Assembly (NCBI GenBank): GCA_947501565.1
Contig: CANMWJ010000007.1
Span: 1 to 64,000 of the forward strand
Source: an uncultured Marinobacterium sp.
Lineage (GTDB): Bacteria > Pseudomonadota > Gammaproteobacteria > Pseudomonadales > Balneatricaceae
Direction of reading: 5' to 3'
Length of the DNA: 64,000 nucleotides
Below are positions 53,258 through 61,776 of this stretch, one piece after another (the stretch's first letter is position 1; each line of letters begins with the position of its first letter). The position numbers and the translations under genes were made by a program. Below the pieces are notes generated by a model, which saw only the letters and a program-made list of their open reading frames with translations, was not told where the DNA came from and did not search any database.

Positions 53258-54025
53258 TTAGTTAGTCAAACTCTGAAATCTCTTCAGATCCTGGCTGTTA
53301 TGGAACTGCACCGCCACGCCGTTATCGTCTGAGCGTACTACGCGACCGATCGCTTTCAGCGCAATATCACTGCCCTCCATCGGCGTCAGCTCTTCGAAGG
53401 GCAACAACACTTCGAGTTCGAGCTGCATATCGGGCGGCAGCGGCATATCGGTCAGTAGATAGGCGCCACTGGCAGAGATATCGCGGGTGCGGGTAAGAAT
53501 AGGTGTTTCTTCCTGCTTGTGGCCGGCGACCGGCTGGATGGTGGCAACCAGATCCAGGTCGATACGTTCCTGGCGGCGGCGGTTGCTCGCTTCATCGTCG
53601 CTCTCATCGCCGCGGGGTTGTGTGTCCGGATACACCATAATCTGCGCATCGTCGAACAGTTCCGGTGCATCGATGCAGCTCTGGATCCGTTCGATCATGG
53701 TCTGTGCACCGGAGAGCGGTGTATTAAACAGGTAGAGGCCCAGGGTACCCGGTGCAAACCAACCGAGTTCGTCGATCATGCGGGTTTTGCTGTGGATCTG
53801 ACTTGCCAGCGAGCGCAGTTTAGCGGGTTTCTGAAACTCTTTTGGCAACTGGATGACAACGAGGCTGAAGGGATTGCCCAGGCGGTCTGCGCGGAAACGC
53901 TCTTTATCGAGCAGACGGTAAAACTCTTGGGTCGAGAGCAAACTGCTGTCATCCGGATGATGCAGCTCAGGACGCTGAATAAAAAACTGTTTCAAAAAAC
54001 GCAGCAGCTTCTTGTTCGGTTTCAT
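53258..54025 (-). CDS. PilZ-domain protein with degenerate GGDEF-like N-terminus
   Basis: 255 aa. Residues 30-130 resemble a degenerate GGDEF domain (EFYRLLDKERFRADRLGNPF and a missing GGDEF motif). The C-terminal part has PilZ signatures: RRQER near residue 150 and DISASGAYL near 188. PilZ domains bind c-di-GMP. So this is a likely c-di-GMP effector. It is 30 nt upstream of the sugar transferase gene, suggesting c-di-GMP control of polysaccharide synthesis. No signal peptide. The start is uncertain; ribosome site weak. Confidence 0.78.
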   Translation of the reverse strand: MKPNKKLLRFLKQFFIQRPELHHPDDSSLLSTQEFYRLLDKERFRADRLGNPFSLVVIQLPKEFQKPAKLRSLASQIHSKTRMIDELGWFAPGTLGLYLFNTPLSGAQTMIERIQSCIDAPELFDDAQIMVYPDTQPRGDESDDEASNRRRQERIDLDLVATIQPVAGHKQEETPILTRTRDISASGAYLLTDMPLPPDMQLELEVLLPFEELTPMEGSDIALKAIGRVVRSDDNGVAVQFHNSQDLKRFQSLTN

Positions 54026-54270
54026 CGATCTGTACCCGATGGGTTGGCGGAGAGCAAAGGCACTATCAGCTGAGTGTGCTTAGCGCTTATGCAGACGTCG
54101 ACTTCCCTGTTTCAGCCGTAGCAGCCTCCCAGAATACCCGATTTTTGTAGGGAATGAACAGAAAAAACGCGGCTTATCTGTTTGAATCGGGTGGAGCGGC
54201 GGGAAGGTGGCGGGAAGGTTCGCAGGGAAGCGAGGGCACCGGACAGTTTGCCCGGTGCGAGGAGCGGAGC

Positions 54271-54624
54271 TCAGTTGTCCAGCTGTGGACGGTCGTATTC
54301 AGCGGGTTCGTCACTGTATACACAGACATTAAAGTCTGCGACCAGACCATCTTCTGCGACACATTGTGTTTCGAAGAATTCGACAATCTCTTTGCGCTGG
54401 CAGTGTGCTTCAAAGGAGGCCTGATCCTGCCAGATTTCGTTAAAGACGATCGGGAAACTGGTGCCTTCGGCAAACGGATTCGCGATATGGCGGGTTACCG
54501 TGTACTGGATGCAGCCATCTTCACGGTAGCTGTTGGGTTCAAGTGCTTTCAGCACTTCGAACAGCTCGTCGGTTTTTCCCGGCTTCGGCTGGAACTGAGC
54601 CAGACAGTAAATTTTCTTGGACAT
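54271..54624 (-). CDS. Antibiotic-biosynthesis-monooxygenase (ABM) domain protein
   Basis: 117 aa dimeric ferredoxin-like fold protein with CLAQFQPKPGKTDELFEVL, REDGCIQYTVTR and FNEIWQDQASFEAHCQ, typical of the YgiN/ABM family that handles quinols or small aromatic substrates. AAGGAA ribosome site. Standing alone, 185 nt from luxS. Confidence 0.88.
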   Translation of the reverse strand: MSKKIYCLAQFQPKPGKTDELFEVLKALEPNSYREDGCIQYTVTRHIANPFAEGTSFPIVFNEIWQDQASFEAHCQRKEIVEFFETQCVAEDGLVADFNVCVYSDEPAEYDRPQLDN

Positions 54625-54751
54625 GGGGTTCCTTTTTCATCCTTGCCAGATACGCAGCCGCTTTGCTGTGCACCCGGTATAAATCTTCGTCACTGCAGCG
54701 CACACCAGATGGGCTCTGGCATGCACTGAACTACCCGGAGCTTGTGCACGC

Positions 54752-54778
54752 GGTTATCCACAGATCGTGGGGATAACC
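54752..54778. repeat. Palindromic element with a DnaA-type box
   Basis: GGTTATCC / GGATAACC inverted repeat with a centre of 11 bp; it includes TTATCCACA (54754-54762). It lies between luxS and the ABM gene. A similar TTATCCACAGAT sequence is in the hairpin at 49461-49504. Confidence 0.5.
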
Positions 54779-54809
54779 GACTGCGCTGCGGGGCGGTGTC
54801 TTAGCGCTC

Positions 54810-55322
54810 TCAGGAGTGCTCTTCCAGAAACTTCGGATCCAGCTTCAGCTGGTCGTTGGAGTTGACGCCTACGCCGCGGTCCTTGATGGCGCTGGCGATC
54901 GCTTTGGCTTCCTCCAGAGAGTGCATGGCGTAGGTGCCGCACTGGTATTCGTTCAGTTCCGGAATCTGGTTCTGGGACTCTACCTGCAGCACGTCATCCA
55001 TCGCTGCCAGCCAGGACGCAGCAACCTTCTCCTCGTCCGGTGTACCGATCAGGCTCATGTAAAAACCGGTGCGGCAGCCCATTGGGGAGATGTCGATGAT
55101 CTCAACATCCTGACCGTTAAGGTGGTCACGCATAAAACCTGCAAACAGATGTTCCAGTGTGTGAATACCGCGTTCAGTCAGGATCTCCTCGTTCGGACGG
55201 CAGAAACGCAGGTCAAAAACGGTGATGGTGTCGCCACCCGGAGTGGTCATGGTTTTGGCTACACGGACCGCAGGGGCATTCATGCGAGTGTGGTCAACCG
55301 TGAAACTATCAAGCAATGGCAT
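54810..55322 (-). CDS. luxS: S-ribosylhomocysteine lyase
   Basis: Splits S-ribosylhomocysteine to homocysteine and DPD, the AI-2 precursor. 170 aa, normal length. The metal motif HTLEHLFAG (HxxEH) and the Cys in GCRTGFYM complete the active site. GAGAG ribosome site. It stands alone leftward; the Pfs/mtnN gene is not in the window. Confidence 0.96.
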   Translation of the reverse strand: MPLLDSFTVDHTRMNAPAVRVAKTMTTPGGDTITVFDLRFCRPNEEILTERGIHTLEHLFAGFMRDHLNGQDVEIIDISPMGCRTGFYMSLIGTPDEEKVAASWLAAMDDVLQVESQNQIPELNEYQCGTYAMHSLEEAKAIASAIKDRGVGVNSNDQLKLDPKFLEEHS

Positions 55323-55702
55323 AGCAGAAGCTCTCTATCTAACTGAAATTGTCTGACCGTATATCCCGATACAGATGGGACCGGATATCTGGTATTTTAC
55401 GTGAAATACATGCGTTGGTCTGTCTAAGGAACCTGCGAGTTCAGCCGAAACAGTTCTGGTTATAAGAGAACCGTCTGAATCGGTTCTCAAGTATCCGACG
55501 CAGCCCCTGATCAAGCGCCGTGAACAAGCACGAGGCGGATCAATGAACAGGGTTTCAGGAATAATTATTATGCCATGTTACGCTCAGTATCCGATGTGGA
55601 TCATCGAAACGAGATAATTAGGGGTAAACCCTTGTGCAGGGCGTTTAAAAATCCGGGAAACAGTGGTATTTCTCTGGGTTGCTCAATGGCAGTGGAAGTG
55701 GA
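55323..55702. other. Intergenic region between luxS and EAL gene
   Basis: No gene seen. It holds an 8-bp hairpin GAGAACCG/CGGTTCTC at 55466-55488 and probable divergent promoters. I checked for a c-di-GMP riboswitch pattern and found none. Confidence 0.5.
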
Positions 55703-58372
55703 ATGAAAGTAAGAAATATCCTGTTCGCCCTGATAGCGATCTGCTGTATTGTCGCCTGTGTGAGCGTGTATCTGTATTTTCAGTACTCATCCGCACTGCT
55801 GGACAAAAACGCGCATGTGGAGCATCAGCGCAATGCTGAGCTTGTGGGCAGCAAACTCGACGTGTTTTTGGAGAGCCACAAGCGCGCGGTGGAAACCGCA
55901 GCCGGTCTGCCAGGACTGAAAGCCTACATGATGGACCCAACCTCCGAGCGGGAGTCGATGGGACGTCTGCTGTTGGACCTTATCTGTAATACCGAAGCGG
56001 CTTCCATCTGCTACCTCATGAACCTTGAAGGTACCATCGTGACCCACAACAGTGATGTGGGCGAAAGGGTACTCAAGGGTAAAAACTTCGCTTTCCGTCC
56101 CTACTTCACACAAGCCTTAGAGGGCAAAAGTACCGTTTACGCGGCGTTCGGTCTTACGACCCGTAAACGCGGCGTCTATATCAGCCAGCTGCTGCAGGAT
56201 TCCACCGGAGCCTCATTGGGTGTCGCGGTGATCAAACTGCCCGCAGAAGCCCTGGATGAGGCCCTGGCAAGCGAGAAGGGCAATCTGATGCTGGTGGATC
56301 CGAACGAGATTGTCTTTGCTGCCAGCAATCCTGCCTGGTTACTGAAAAGCCTGTGGCCCCTGAGCGAACAGTCGCAGCTGGATGTGCTGGCCAGTCGCCA
56401 GTTTGGTGATACCCGTATTGAAAGCCTGGAGTTCAAAAAACTCGATGAGGAGGGGCATATTCAGGCGGGCAGTCATGAGTTCCTGATGGAACGTGCGCCG
56501 CTGGAACAACTGCCTGGCTGGGACGTGGTCTATCTGGGCGAAGGCCCATCGCCGATGCTGTTCTTTGCTGGCCGTACCATGACCGTGGTGGTGACCATCC
56601 TCTCGGTGTTGGGTGCGTTGGTGATGGGCGTGCTGTTTTTCTTCAGCCGCCGTGATGATATGCAGCTGGAGGCTGTGGAGGAGGAGCTGGTCAGCCGTGA
56701 GCAGCGTCTGCGCCAGCTGGGCGAGATCTCCAACGAGGGGATTGTGATTCACGCCAAGGGGCAGATCCGGGACGTTAACGGTGTGGCCGAACGTATGTTT
56801 GGCTACGAGCACGACGAGATGCTCCAGATGGAAGTGTGGGACCTGCTGGCGCCGGAAAGCATCTCTATCGGTTTCCACAACGTACACACCGGTGTGGAGG
56901 TGCCCTACGAAGTGAATGCACTGCGTAAGGATGGCACCGAATTTCCGATGGAGGTATTCGCGAAGAACAGTTTCGTCGATGGCGAGGATATTCGCGTTGC
57001 CTGTCTGCGTGATATCACCGAGTTTAAGCAGCAGGAGGAGACGATCCGCTACCAGGCGCAGTTCGATATGCTCACCGACCTGCCCAACAAGCAGCTGTTT
57101 GTCGAACGCCTCAAACGTGCGCTGGAACATGCGCGGGAGAGCCGGCGCGAAGTGGCGGTGCTCTATATCGATCTGGATGACTTTAAGAAGATCAACGACA
57201 GCATGGGGCACGAAACCGGTGACCAGCTGCTGATCGAAGTGGCGCACCGCCTGCTGAACATTACCCGGATTGGCGATACCCTGGCCCGTTACGGCGCTGA
57301 TGAGTACGTAATGCTGCTCGATGAGGTAAATACCGAAACCGAAGCACCACGTATCGCTGAAGCGATCCTGCGTGAACTGGAACGTGAATTCGATATTGAT
57401 GGCCGCCGCTTCTATATCTCCGGCACCGTGGGTATCTCAGTCTATCCACAGGATGGCCATGATGAGGTCAGCCTGTTGCAGCATGCGGATGTTGCCATGC
57501 ACCGGTGTAAGAAGGAGAACAGCGGTAACAGCTACGGATTCTACCAATCGGCCATGACCGAAGACGCCGCCGTGCGGATCGAGATGGAGCGCTACCTGCG
57601 CCGCGCGATCTCCCGTAACGAACTGATACTGAACTACCAGCCGATCTTCGGCACCGACGACCGCTGTTTCCTAGGGGCTGAGGTACTGGTGCGCTGGCAG
57701 AGTAAAGATCTGGGGCTGGTGGGGCCGGACCACTTTATTCCGCTGGCAGAGCAGACTGGTCTGATCATCGAGATGGGGCACTGGATTCTGAGAACGGCCT
57801 GTGAACAGGGCCGCAAGTGGATGGACGAGGGGCTGAAAGACTTCTATCTGGCGGTAAACATCTCGCCACGCCAGCTGCGCAACCAGGATTTCGTTGGCTT
57901 ACTGGAAACTGTGCTGGAAGAGACCGGCTTCCCGGCGCAGAACTTGGTGCTGGAACTGACCGAAGGTTTGTTGGTACGTAAGGACGCGGGGACCGCAGAG
58001 CAGCTGGATGCCCTGAAGGAAATGGGGGTTATGCTCTCGATGGACGACTTCGGTACCGGTTACTCCTCGCTGGCGTACCTGAAGATGTTCCCGTTCGATG
58101 TGATCAAGATCGACCGTAGCTTTGTCCGTGATCTGGTGGTGGATACCAGCGATCAGCAGCTGATTGTCGCGGCGATCGAGATGGCCAAGGCACTGGGCCT
58201 GAAAGTGGTTGCTGAAGGTGTGGAAACTGCCCAGCAGCTGCACTTCCTGCGTGATGCGGGTTGTTACTCCGTGCAGGGTTATTATCTGAGTAAACCGATC
58301 GACTCTCAGGTGTTCCACAAGGAGATCGTAGCGCCCCGTATCGGTAAAAAAGAGATGCCGGTATCGGGATGA
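55703..58372 (+). CDS. dCache-PAS-GGDEF-EAL protein
   Basis: 889 aa from ATG 55703 (GGAAGTGGA site). N-terminal membrane helix (8-27), periplasmic dCache-like sensor (about 40-280, FAFRPYFTQALEGKSTVYAA), second helix (295-318), PAS (about 340-450), GGDEF (about 455-620) and EAL (about 635-880). The GGDEF motif is GADEY, probably inactive, but the inhibitory RxxD site (RIGD) is present. The EAL motif is EVL with the catalytic Glu; DDFGTGYSSLAYLK is intact. So a c-di-GMP phosphodiesterase regulated by ligand is likely. Confidence 0.9.
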   Translation: MKVRNILFALIAICCIVACVSVYLYFQYSSALLDKNAHVEHQRNAELVGSKLDVFLESHKRAVETAAGLPGLKAYMMDPTSERESMGRLLLDLICNTEAASICYLMNLEGTIVTHNSDVGERVLKGKNFAFRPYFTQALEGKSTVYAAFGLTTRKRGVYISQLLQDSTGASLGVAVIKLPAEALDEALASEKGNLMLVDPNEIVFAASNPAWLLKSLWPLSEQSQLDVLASRQFGDTRIESLEFKKLDEEGHIQAGSHEFLMERAPLEQLPGWDVVYLGEGPSPMLFFAGRTMTVVVTILSVLGALVMGVLFFFSRRDDMQLEAVEEELVSREQRLRQLGEISNEGIVIHAKGQIRDVNGVAERMFGYEHDEMLQMEVWDLLAPESISIGFHNVHTGVEVPYEVNALRKDGTEFPMEVFAKNSFVDGEDIRVACLRDITEFKQQEETIRYQAQFDMLTDLPNKQLFVERLKRALEHARESRREVAVLYIDLDDFKKINDSMGHETGDQLLIEVAHRLLNITRIGDTLARYGADEYVMLLDEVNTETEAPRIAEAILRELEREFDIDGRRFYISGTVGISVYPQDGHDEVSLLQHADVAMHRCKKENSGNSYGFYQSAMTEDAAVRIEMERYLRRAISRNELILNYQPIFGTDDRCFLGAEVLVRWQSKDLGLVGPDHFIPLAEQTGLIIEMGHWILRTACEQGRKWMDEGLKDFYLAVNISPRQLRNQDFVGLLETVLEETGFPAQNLVLELTEGLLVRKDAGTAEQLDALKEMGVMLSMDDFGTGYSSLAYLKMFPFDVIKIDRSFVRDLVVDTSDQQLIVAAIEMAKALGLKVVAEGVETAQQLHFLRDAGCYSVQGYYLSKPIDSQVFHKEIVAPRIGKKEMPVSG

Positions 58373-58402
58373 TTGTCCCACCAGAAGCTGCAGCTACAGA
58401 GA

Positions 58403-58427
58403 AACCACCCATTTGGGTGGTGTTTTG
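58403..58427 (+). terminator. Terminator after EAL protein gene
   Basis: AACCACCC-ATTT-GGGTGGT followed by GTTTTGT; 30 nt past the stop. Confidence 0.75.
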
Positions 58428-58558
58428 TAGGGGCACGGTTCAGATGATTAATCATGCTGATAAGCGTGAAGATGGCCTTAAGTCGGTTGATTTTTGAGCA
58501 GATTTCAGGGGGGAGAGGCCTTCTGACAAAAAACTTTTAAATCAGCGTGTTAAAGGTG

Positions 58559-58586
58559 TTGACAGAGAAATTTATCGAGGTAATAT
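58559..58586 (+). promoter_or_regulatory. Sigma-70 promoter of the tRNA-Ser-Asn-Lys-Lys operon
   Basis: TTGACA (58559-58564), a 16-bp spacer and TAATAT (58581-58586). It lies 15 nt before tRNA-Ser. Transcription would start near 58594. Confidence 0.8.
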
Positions 58587-58601
58587 ACGCGCCACTCCTT
58601 C

Positions 58602-58689
58602 GGAGGGATGGCTGAGTGGTCGAAAGCACTGGTCTTGAAAACCAGCGGTCCGAGAGGGCCCCAGGGTTCGAATCCCTGTCCCTCCGCCA
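58602..58689 (+). tRNA. tRNA-Ser (TGA)
   Basis: Type II tRNA with a long variable arm, stem CTGGT/ACCAG and loop CTTGAAA giving TGA; encoded CCA. Confidence 0.93.
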
Positions 58690-58712
58690 TTTGAAGGAGT
58701 ATGAGCGCGTGT

Positions 58713-58788
58713 TCCTCGATAGCTCAGTTGGTAGAGCAGTAGACTGTTAATCTATTGGTCGCTGGTTCGAGTCCAGCTCGAGGAGCCA
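58713..58788 (+). tRNA. tRNA-Asn (GTT)
   Basis: Cloverleaf with acceptor TCCTCGA/TCGAGGA, loop CTGTTAA giving GTT and encoded CCA. Second in the four-tRNA operon. Confidence 0.93.
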
Positions 58789-58792
58789 AAAC

Positions 58793-58868
58793 GGGTCGTT
58801 AGCTCAGTTGGTAGAGCAGTTGGCTTTTAACCAATTGGTCATAGGTTCGAATCCTATACGACCCACCA
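58793..58868 (+). tRNA. tRNA-Lys (TTT), copy 1
   Basis: Acceptor GGGTCGT/ACGACCC, loop CTTTTAA giving TTT, encoded CCA. Identical to the copy at 58890-58965. Confidence 0.93.
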
Positions 58869-58889
58869 CTTTCTCGCGCTTTCTCTACC

Positions 58890-58965
58890 GGGTCGTTAGC
58901 TCAGTTGGTAGAGCAGTTGGCTTTTAACCAATTGGTCATAGGTTCGAATCCTATACGACCCACCA
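58890..58965 (+). tRNA. tRNA-Lys (TTT), copy 2
   Basis: Same 76-nt sequence as the first tRNA-Lys, separated by 21 nt, indicating recent tandem duplication or gene conversion. Confidence 0.93.
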
Positions 58966-59115
58966 CTTTCCGATCTTATCCCTATTACGTTGTTTTCGTA
59001 TGCACCTCGCTCTGATTAAGATCAGGCAACAGACGCAGGGGTTAAGTATCGTCTGGCCGTTCTCCGTTTGTTCGCTTATATTCAAATAAATCCCGTTCCT
59101 GTCCGGAAGTCTGTT

Positions 59116-59469
59116 TTGAGTATTTCTCGTCGCCCATTGCACTGTCTGCTGATCTGCTTGGTTATGTTAGGTCAGTTTGCCGTGGCTGCGTCTCCCATGC
59201 CTGAGCTGCTGGAGAGCGACAGCGGTATGGTGATGGTCGAGTGTGAGCACCACTGTCCGGAATCCATATCGGATATAATGGTGAAGGCGGACTGCGCGGA
59301 CGCAAGTTGTGTCGATCAGGGCTCCTGTTGTCAGGGGCAACCGCTGATGTTACCCGGGTCTTTATGGGCTTCCGCGGCTAATGGCCTCACAGACAGGCTG
59401 CACACCTCTCCGCAGCGGCACCTTCAACCCTGCTATCCCATCGATCATCCACCCAAGATACTCACCTGA
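59116..59469 (+). CDS. Small secreted Cys-rich protein, probably metal-related
   Basis: 117 aa from a TTG at 59116 with GGAAG upstream; an earlier TTG at 59068 would add residues before the signal. Signal peptide: RR followed by LHCLLICLVMLGQFAVAAS. The mature part has Cys/His pairs (CEHHCPES, then CADASCVDQGSCC) and a HPP-containing tail, like small copper-related proteins (DUF2946/CopL-like). It lies 93 nt before the DUF411 gene. Identity is tentative. Confidence 0.55.
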   Translation: MSISRRPLHCLLICLVMLGQFAVAASPMPELLESDSGMVMVECEHHCPESISDIMVKADCADASCVDQGSCCQGQPLMLPGSLWASAANGLTDRLHTSPQRHLQPCYPIDHPPKILT

Positions 59470-59562
59470 TTGTTGTTTCTTCGTGTGACCGCGAGGCCAC
59501 ACGCATTTGCACCGCTGAACTTAGTGCGTGCCTGATTGATCGATCTGTGTGAGTAAACCCTA

Positions 59563-60048
59563 ATGAAAAGATTTCTATCGTTGCTGGCGCTGTGCGCGTT
59601 TCTATCCACCTCTCCTGTGCTTTGGGCGGCTAATCCTGTCTGGCTGGAGGAGAAAACTGAGCAGTCCTATGACGTCACGGTCTATCGCAGCGCGACCTGT
59701 GGTTGCTGTAAGGCCTGGATCAGCCACCTGAAAGATCACAACTTTGAGGTGAACGATGTGGTTGTGGCTGATGTGAATCCTTACAAACAGAAACTGGGCG
59801 TGCCGCAGCAGGGGGCTTCCTGCCACACCGCTGAAGTGAACGGCAAAGTGATCGAAGGGCACGTTCCGGCGCAGGATATCAAACGCCTGCTCCGTGAGGA
59901 GAACAACATTCGCCTGTTAACGGTGCCGGGGATGCCATCCGGTGGGCCGGGTATGGATATGCCGGGCTCCGCCAAGCAGGCATTCAAAGTCTATTCTGTC
60001 ACCGGTGATAACAAGGTGGATGTCTACCAGAGCTACAGCGATTACTGA
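59563..60048 (+). CDS. DUF411 family metal-binding protein
   Basis: 161 aa with a signal peptide (residues 1-22), a CGCC motif in SATCGCCKAWISHL near residue 48 and GASCHTAEVNGKVIEGHVPA near 86-105, the DUF411 pattern, found with copper-resistance genes. A Met/Gly-rich segment follows (PGMPSGGPGMDMPG), which may bind copper. The C-terminal 30 residues appear to be an extension. It is 14 nt before the cytochrome gene. Confidence 0.85.
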   Translation: MKRFLSLLALCAFLSTSPVLWAANPVWLEEKTEQSYDVTVYRSATCGCCKAWISHLKDHNFEVNDVVVADVNPYKQKLGVPQQGASCHTAEVNGKVIEGHVPAQDIKRLLREENNIRLLTVPGMPSGGPGMDMPGSAKQAFKVYSVTGDNKVDVYQSYSDY

Positions 60049-60062
60049 GTGGGTTGCCGTGC

Positions 60063-60494
60063 ATGGATAAGACAATAAAAGCGTTGCTCTTACTCTTGCC
60101 GGTCGCATGGCTGATGGGCTGCGGCCCATCAGAGCCGACAGTAGAGGGGCGTTGGTACACCCAAACGCAGGTAGACAGTGGTAAGACGCTGTTTGCCGCG
60201 AACTGCGCTGTCTGCCACGGAGATCGAGCGCAGGGAACACCTCAGTGGCACAAACCTCTGCCCAACGGTAAGTACCCGCCACCGCCGTTAGATGGCAGTG
60301 CGCACGCCTGGCATCATCCGCTGCGTGGATTGAAGTCGAGTATCCAGAACGGCGGTGTTGCTCTGGGCGGTACGATGCCTGGTTTTAAAGGACGCCTGGA
60401 TGAGGCGCAGCAGGAGGCGCTGATCGCCTACTTCCAGAGCCTTTGGAGTGACCAGATCTATCAGGTCTGGTTGCAGCGCGGTGGTTTGAAGTAA
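60063..60494 (+). CDS. c-type cytochrome lipoprotein
   Basis: 143 aa from ATG 60063; a lipoprotein signal with LMGC, and one haem site CAVCH near residue 51 with a probable Met ligand in GGTMPGF. It is a short monohaem cytochrome c, class I-like. It is next to the DUF411 gene, suggesting electron transfer to or from a copper-handling step. It is convergent with greB with one nucleotide between the stops. Confidence 0.85.
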   Translation: MDKTIKALLLLLPVAWLMGCGPSEPTVEGRWYTQTQVDSGKTLFAANCAVCHGDRAQGTPQWHKPLPNGKYPPPPLDGSAHAWHHPLRGLKSSIQNGGVALGGTMPGFKGRLDEAQQEALIAYFQSLWSDQIYQVWLQRGGLK

Positions 60495-60495
60495 C

Positions 60496-61014
60496 TCAGA
60501 GGTCTGTTTTATAGGCCTCATATTCGACGGCGACGATCTCATACCAGATCTCCTCGCCGTTGGGTTTCTGCAGCCAGATCTCGTCGCCGATCTCTTTTTT
60601 CAGCAGTAGCTTGGCCAGCGGGGAATCCATGCTGATGTAATCGCTGCCCGGTTCGATCTCGTCGGGGCCAACGATGCGGTAGCGGCTGCGGACCTCCTCT
60701 TCATCTTCGATGGTGACCCAGGCGCCGAAAAATACCTTGTCCCGGTTCTCCGGGATACGGTCGACCACGGTCATATCTTCCAGCCGTTTGGAGAGGTAAC
60801 GCACACGGCGGTCGATTTCGCGCAGCTGTTTCTTACCGTAGATATATTCGGCGTTCTCCGAACGGTCGCCCTGGGCGGCGGCCTCTTTCACCGATTGGGT
60901 GATCTCCGGTCGTTTCACCTTCCACAGGTATTTCAGCTCGTCGTTCAGGCGTTTGTAGCCTTCGGCGGTGATGTATTTGGATTTTTTCGGTTGCGGTGGT
61001 CGCCAGCGTCCCAT
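60496..61014 (-). CDS. greB: Transcription elongation factor GreB
   Basis: Rescues backtracked RNA polymerase by stimulating transcript cleavage. 172 aa with a coiled-coil N-terminal domain containing the acidic tip region SENAEYIYGKKQLREIDRRV (about residues 52-71), then the FKBP-like C-terminal domain (GDEIWLQKPNGEEIWYEIV). The MGRWRPPQPKKS start and IYGKK are typical of GreB rather than GreA. CAGGAG ribosome site. Confidence 0.95.
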   Translation of the reverse strand: MGRWRPPQPKKSKYITAEGYKRLNDELKYLWKVKRPEITQSVKEAAAQGDRSENAEYIYGKKQLREIDRRVRYLSKRLEDMTVVDRIPENRDKVFFGAWVTIEDEEEVRSRYRIVGPDEIEPGSDYISMDSPLAKLLLKKEIGDEIWLQKPNGEEIWYEIVAVEYEAYKTDL

Positions 61015-61189
61015 AAAGCTCCTGACAGCGCATCAAGCGGCTTACCTGATGAAAAGTAAGCGGAATGCGCAAATTTTATTGCAGAGTGACATAAAGAATT
61101 TTAGCCTGTCGCCGACTCTAAAGAGACAGCGCGCTGAAATCCAGCGCAGAGATAAAAACGTTTTTAATTATTAGCTGATATCAGGCCCG

Positions 61190-61615
61190 ATGCAGACCGA
61201 ACGTATTCAATCACGGATCGAGACGTACACCTCCAACCTGACCCAGGCGGTTCAGGGGGGCAGTGGTGCGCAATTCTCGTTGCTGTTGAGCATGATTTCG
61301 GCCAATCAGGATCTGTTTGCACTGGCTGAACCGCGTCCGACGGGTGAGGGTTTTGCATTGCCCGAGGGGCAGGTACGCTATCCCAATCCGAACGAGTTCT
61401 ATGATGGCGAAGTGGTTGAACGCCTGAATGTCTCTGTGCACGAAGATCAGCGTGGCGAGTTTGCCTACGTAAATAGCTACATCGAAACCGGCGCCCGCAC
61501 GCCGGTGGGTGCTCGCAAAGCGGTGGACCATTTGGAAAAAGTAGCGGTTCTGGCCGCCGGTGGCGCTATGCTGGATGAGATCAGCACATCCCAGACGCTG
61601 ATCGGTACTGCGTAA
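61190..61615 (+). CDS. Hypothetical protein (141 aa)
   Basis: A soluble protein without signal peptide. Central segment AQFSLLLSMISANQDLFALAE and the acidic region near VERLNVSVHEDQRGEFAYVNSY are seen. It loosely resembles the VC2046/SO_2500 family of unknown function, but this match is from memory and uncertain. ATG with AGG five nt upstream. It is between greB and the solute-binding gene. Confidence 0.65.
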   Translation: MQTERIQSRIETYTSNLTQAVQGGSGAQFSLLLSMISANQDLFALAEPRPTGEGFALPEGQVRYPNPNEFYDGEVVERLNVSVHEDQRGEFAYVNSYIETGARTPVGARKAVDHLEKVAVLAAGGAMLDEISTSQTLIGTA

Positions 61616-61776
61616 CCTTCAGGTTGGCACGCGTCTCTCTTTCCCCTTTTCTCTCCCGTTCCTGAACTGTAATTTGTTGAATTTGTTACCTTGGGCTGGC
61701 TTCTTGATCTGGCGCATGGAGTCTCCGTGGCGGAAAGATAATGATCGTCAGAGGTCTGATGGTATCCGGAGGCAAT

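Noticed and set aside
55490-55660. Possible c-di-GMP riboswitch upstream of the EAL gene
   Set aside because: Short pieces such as GGGTAAACCC resemble parts of the class I motif, but the conserved core and paired helices are not found.
58793-58965. tRNA-Lys direct repeat as an attachment site pair
   Set aside because: Both copies are complete tRNAs in one operon with only 21 nt between them, and no integrase is near.
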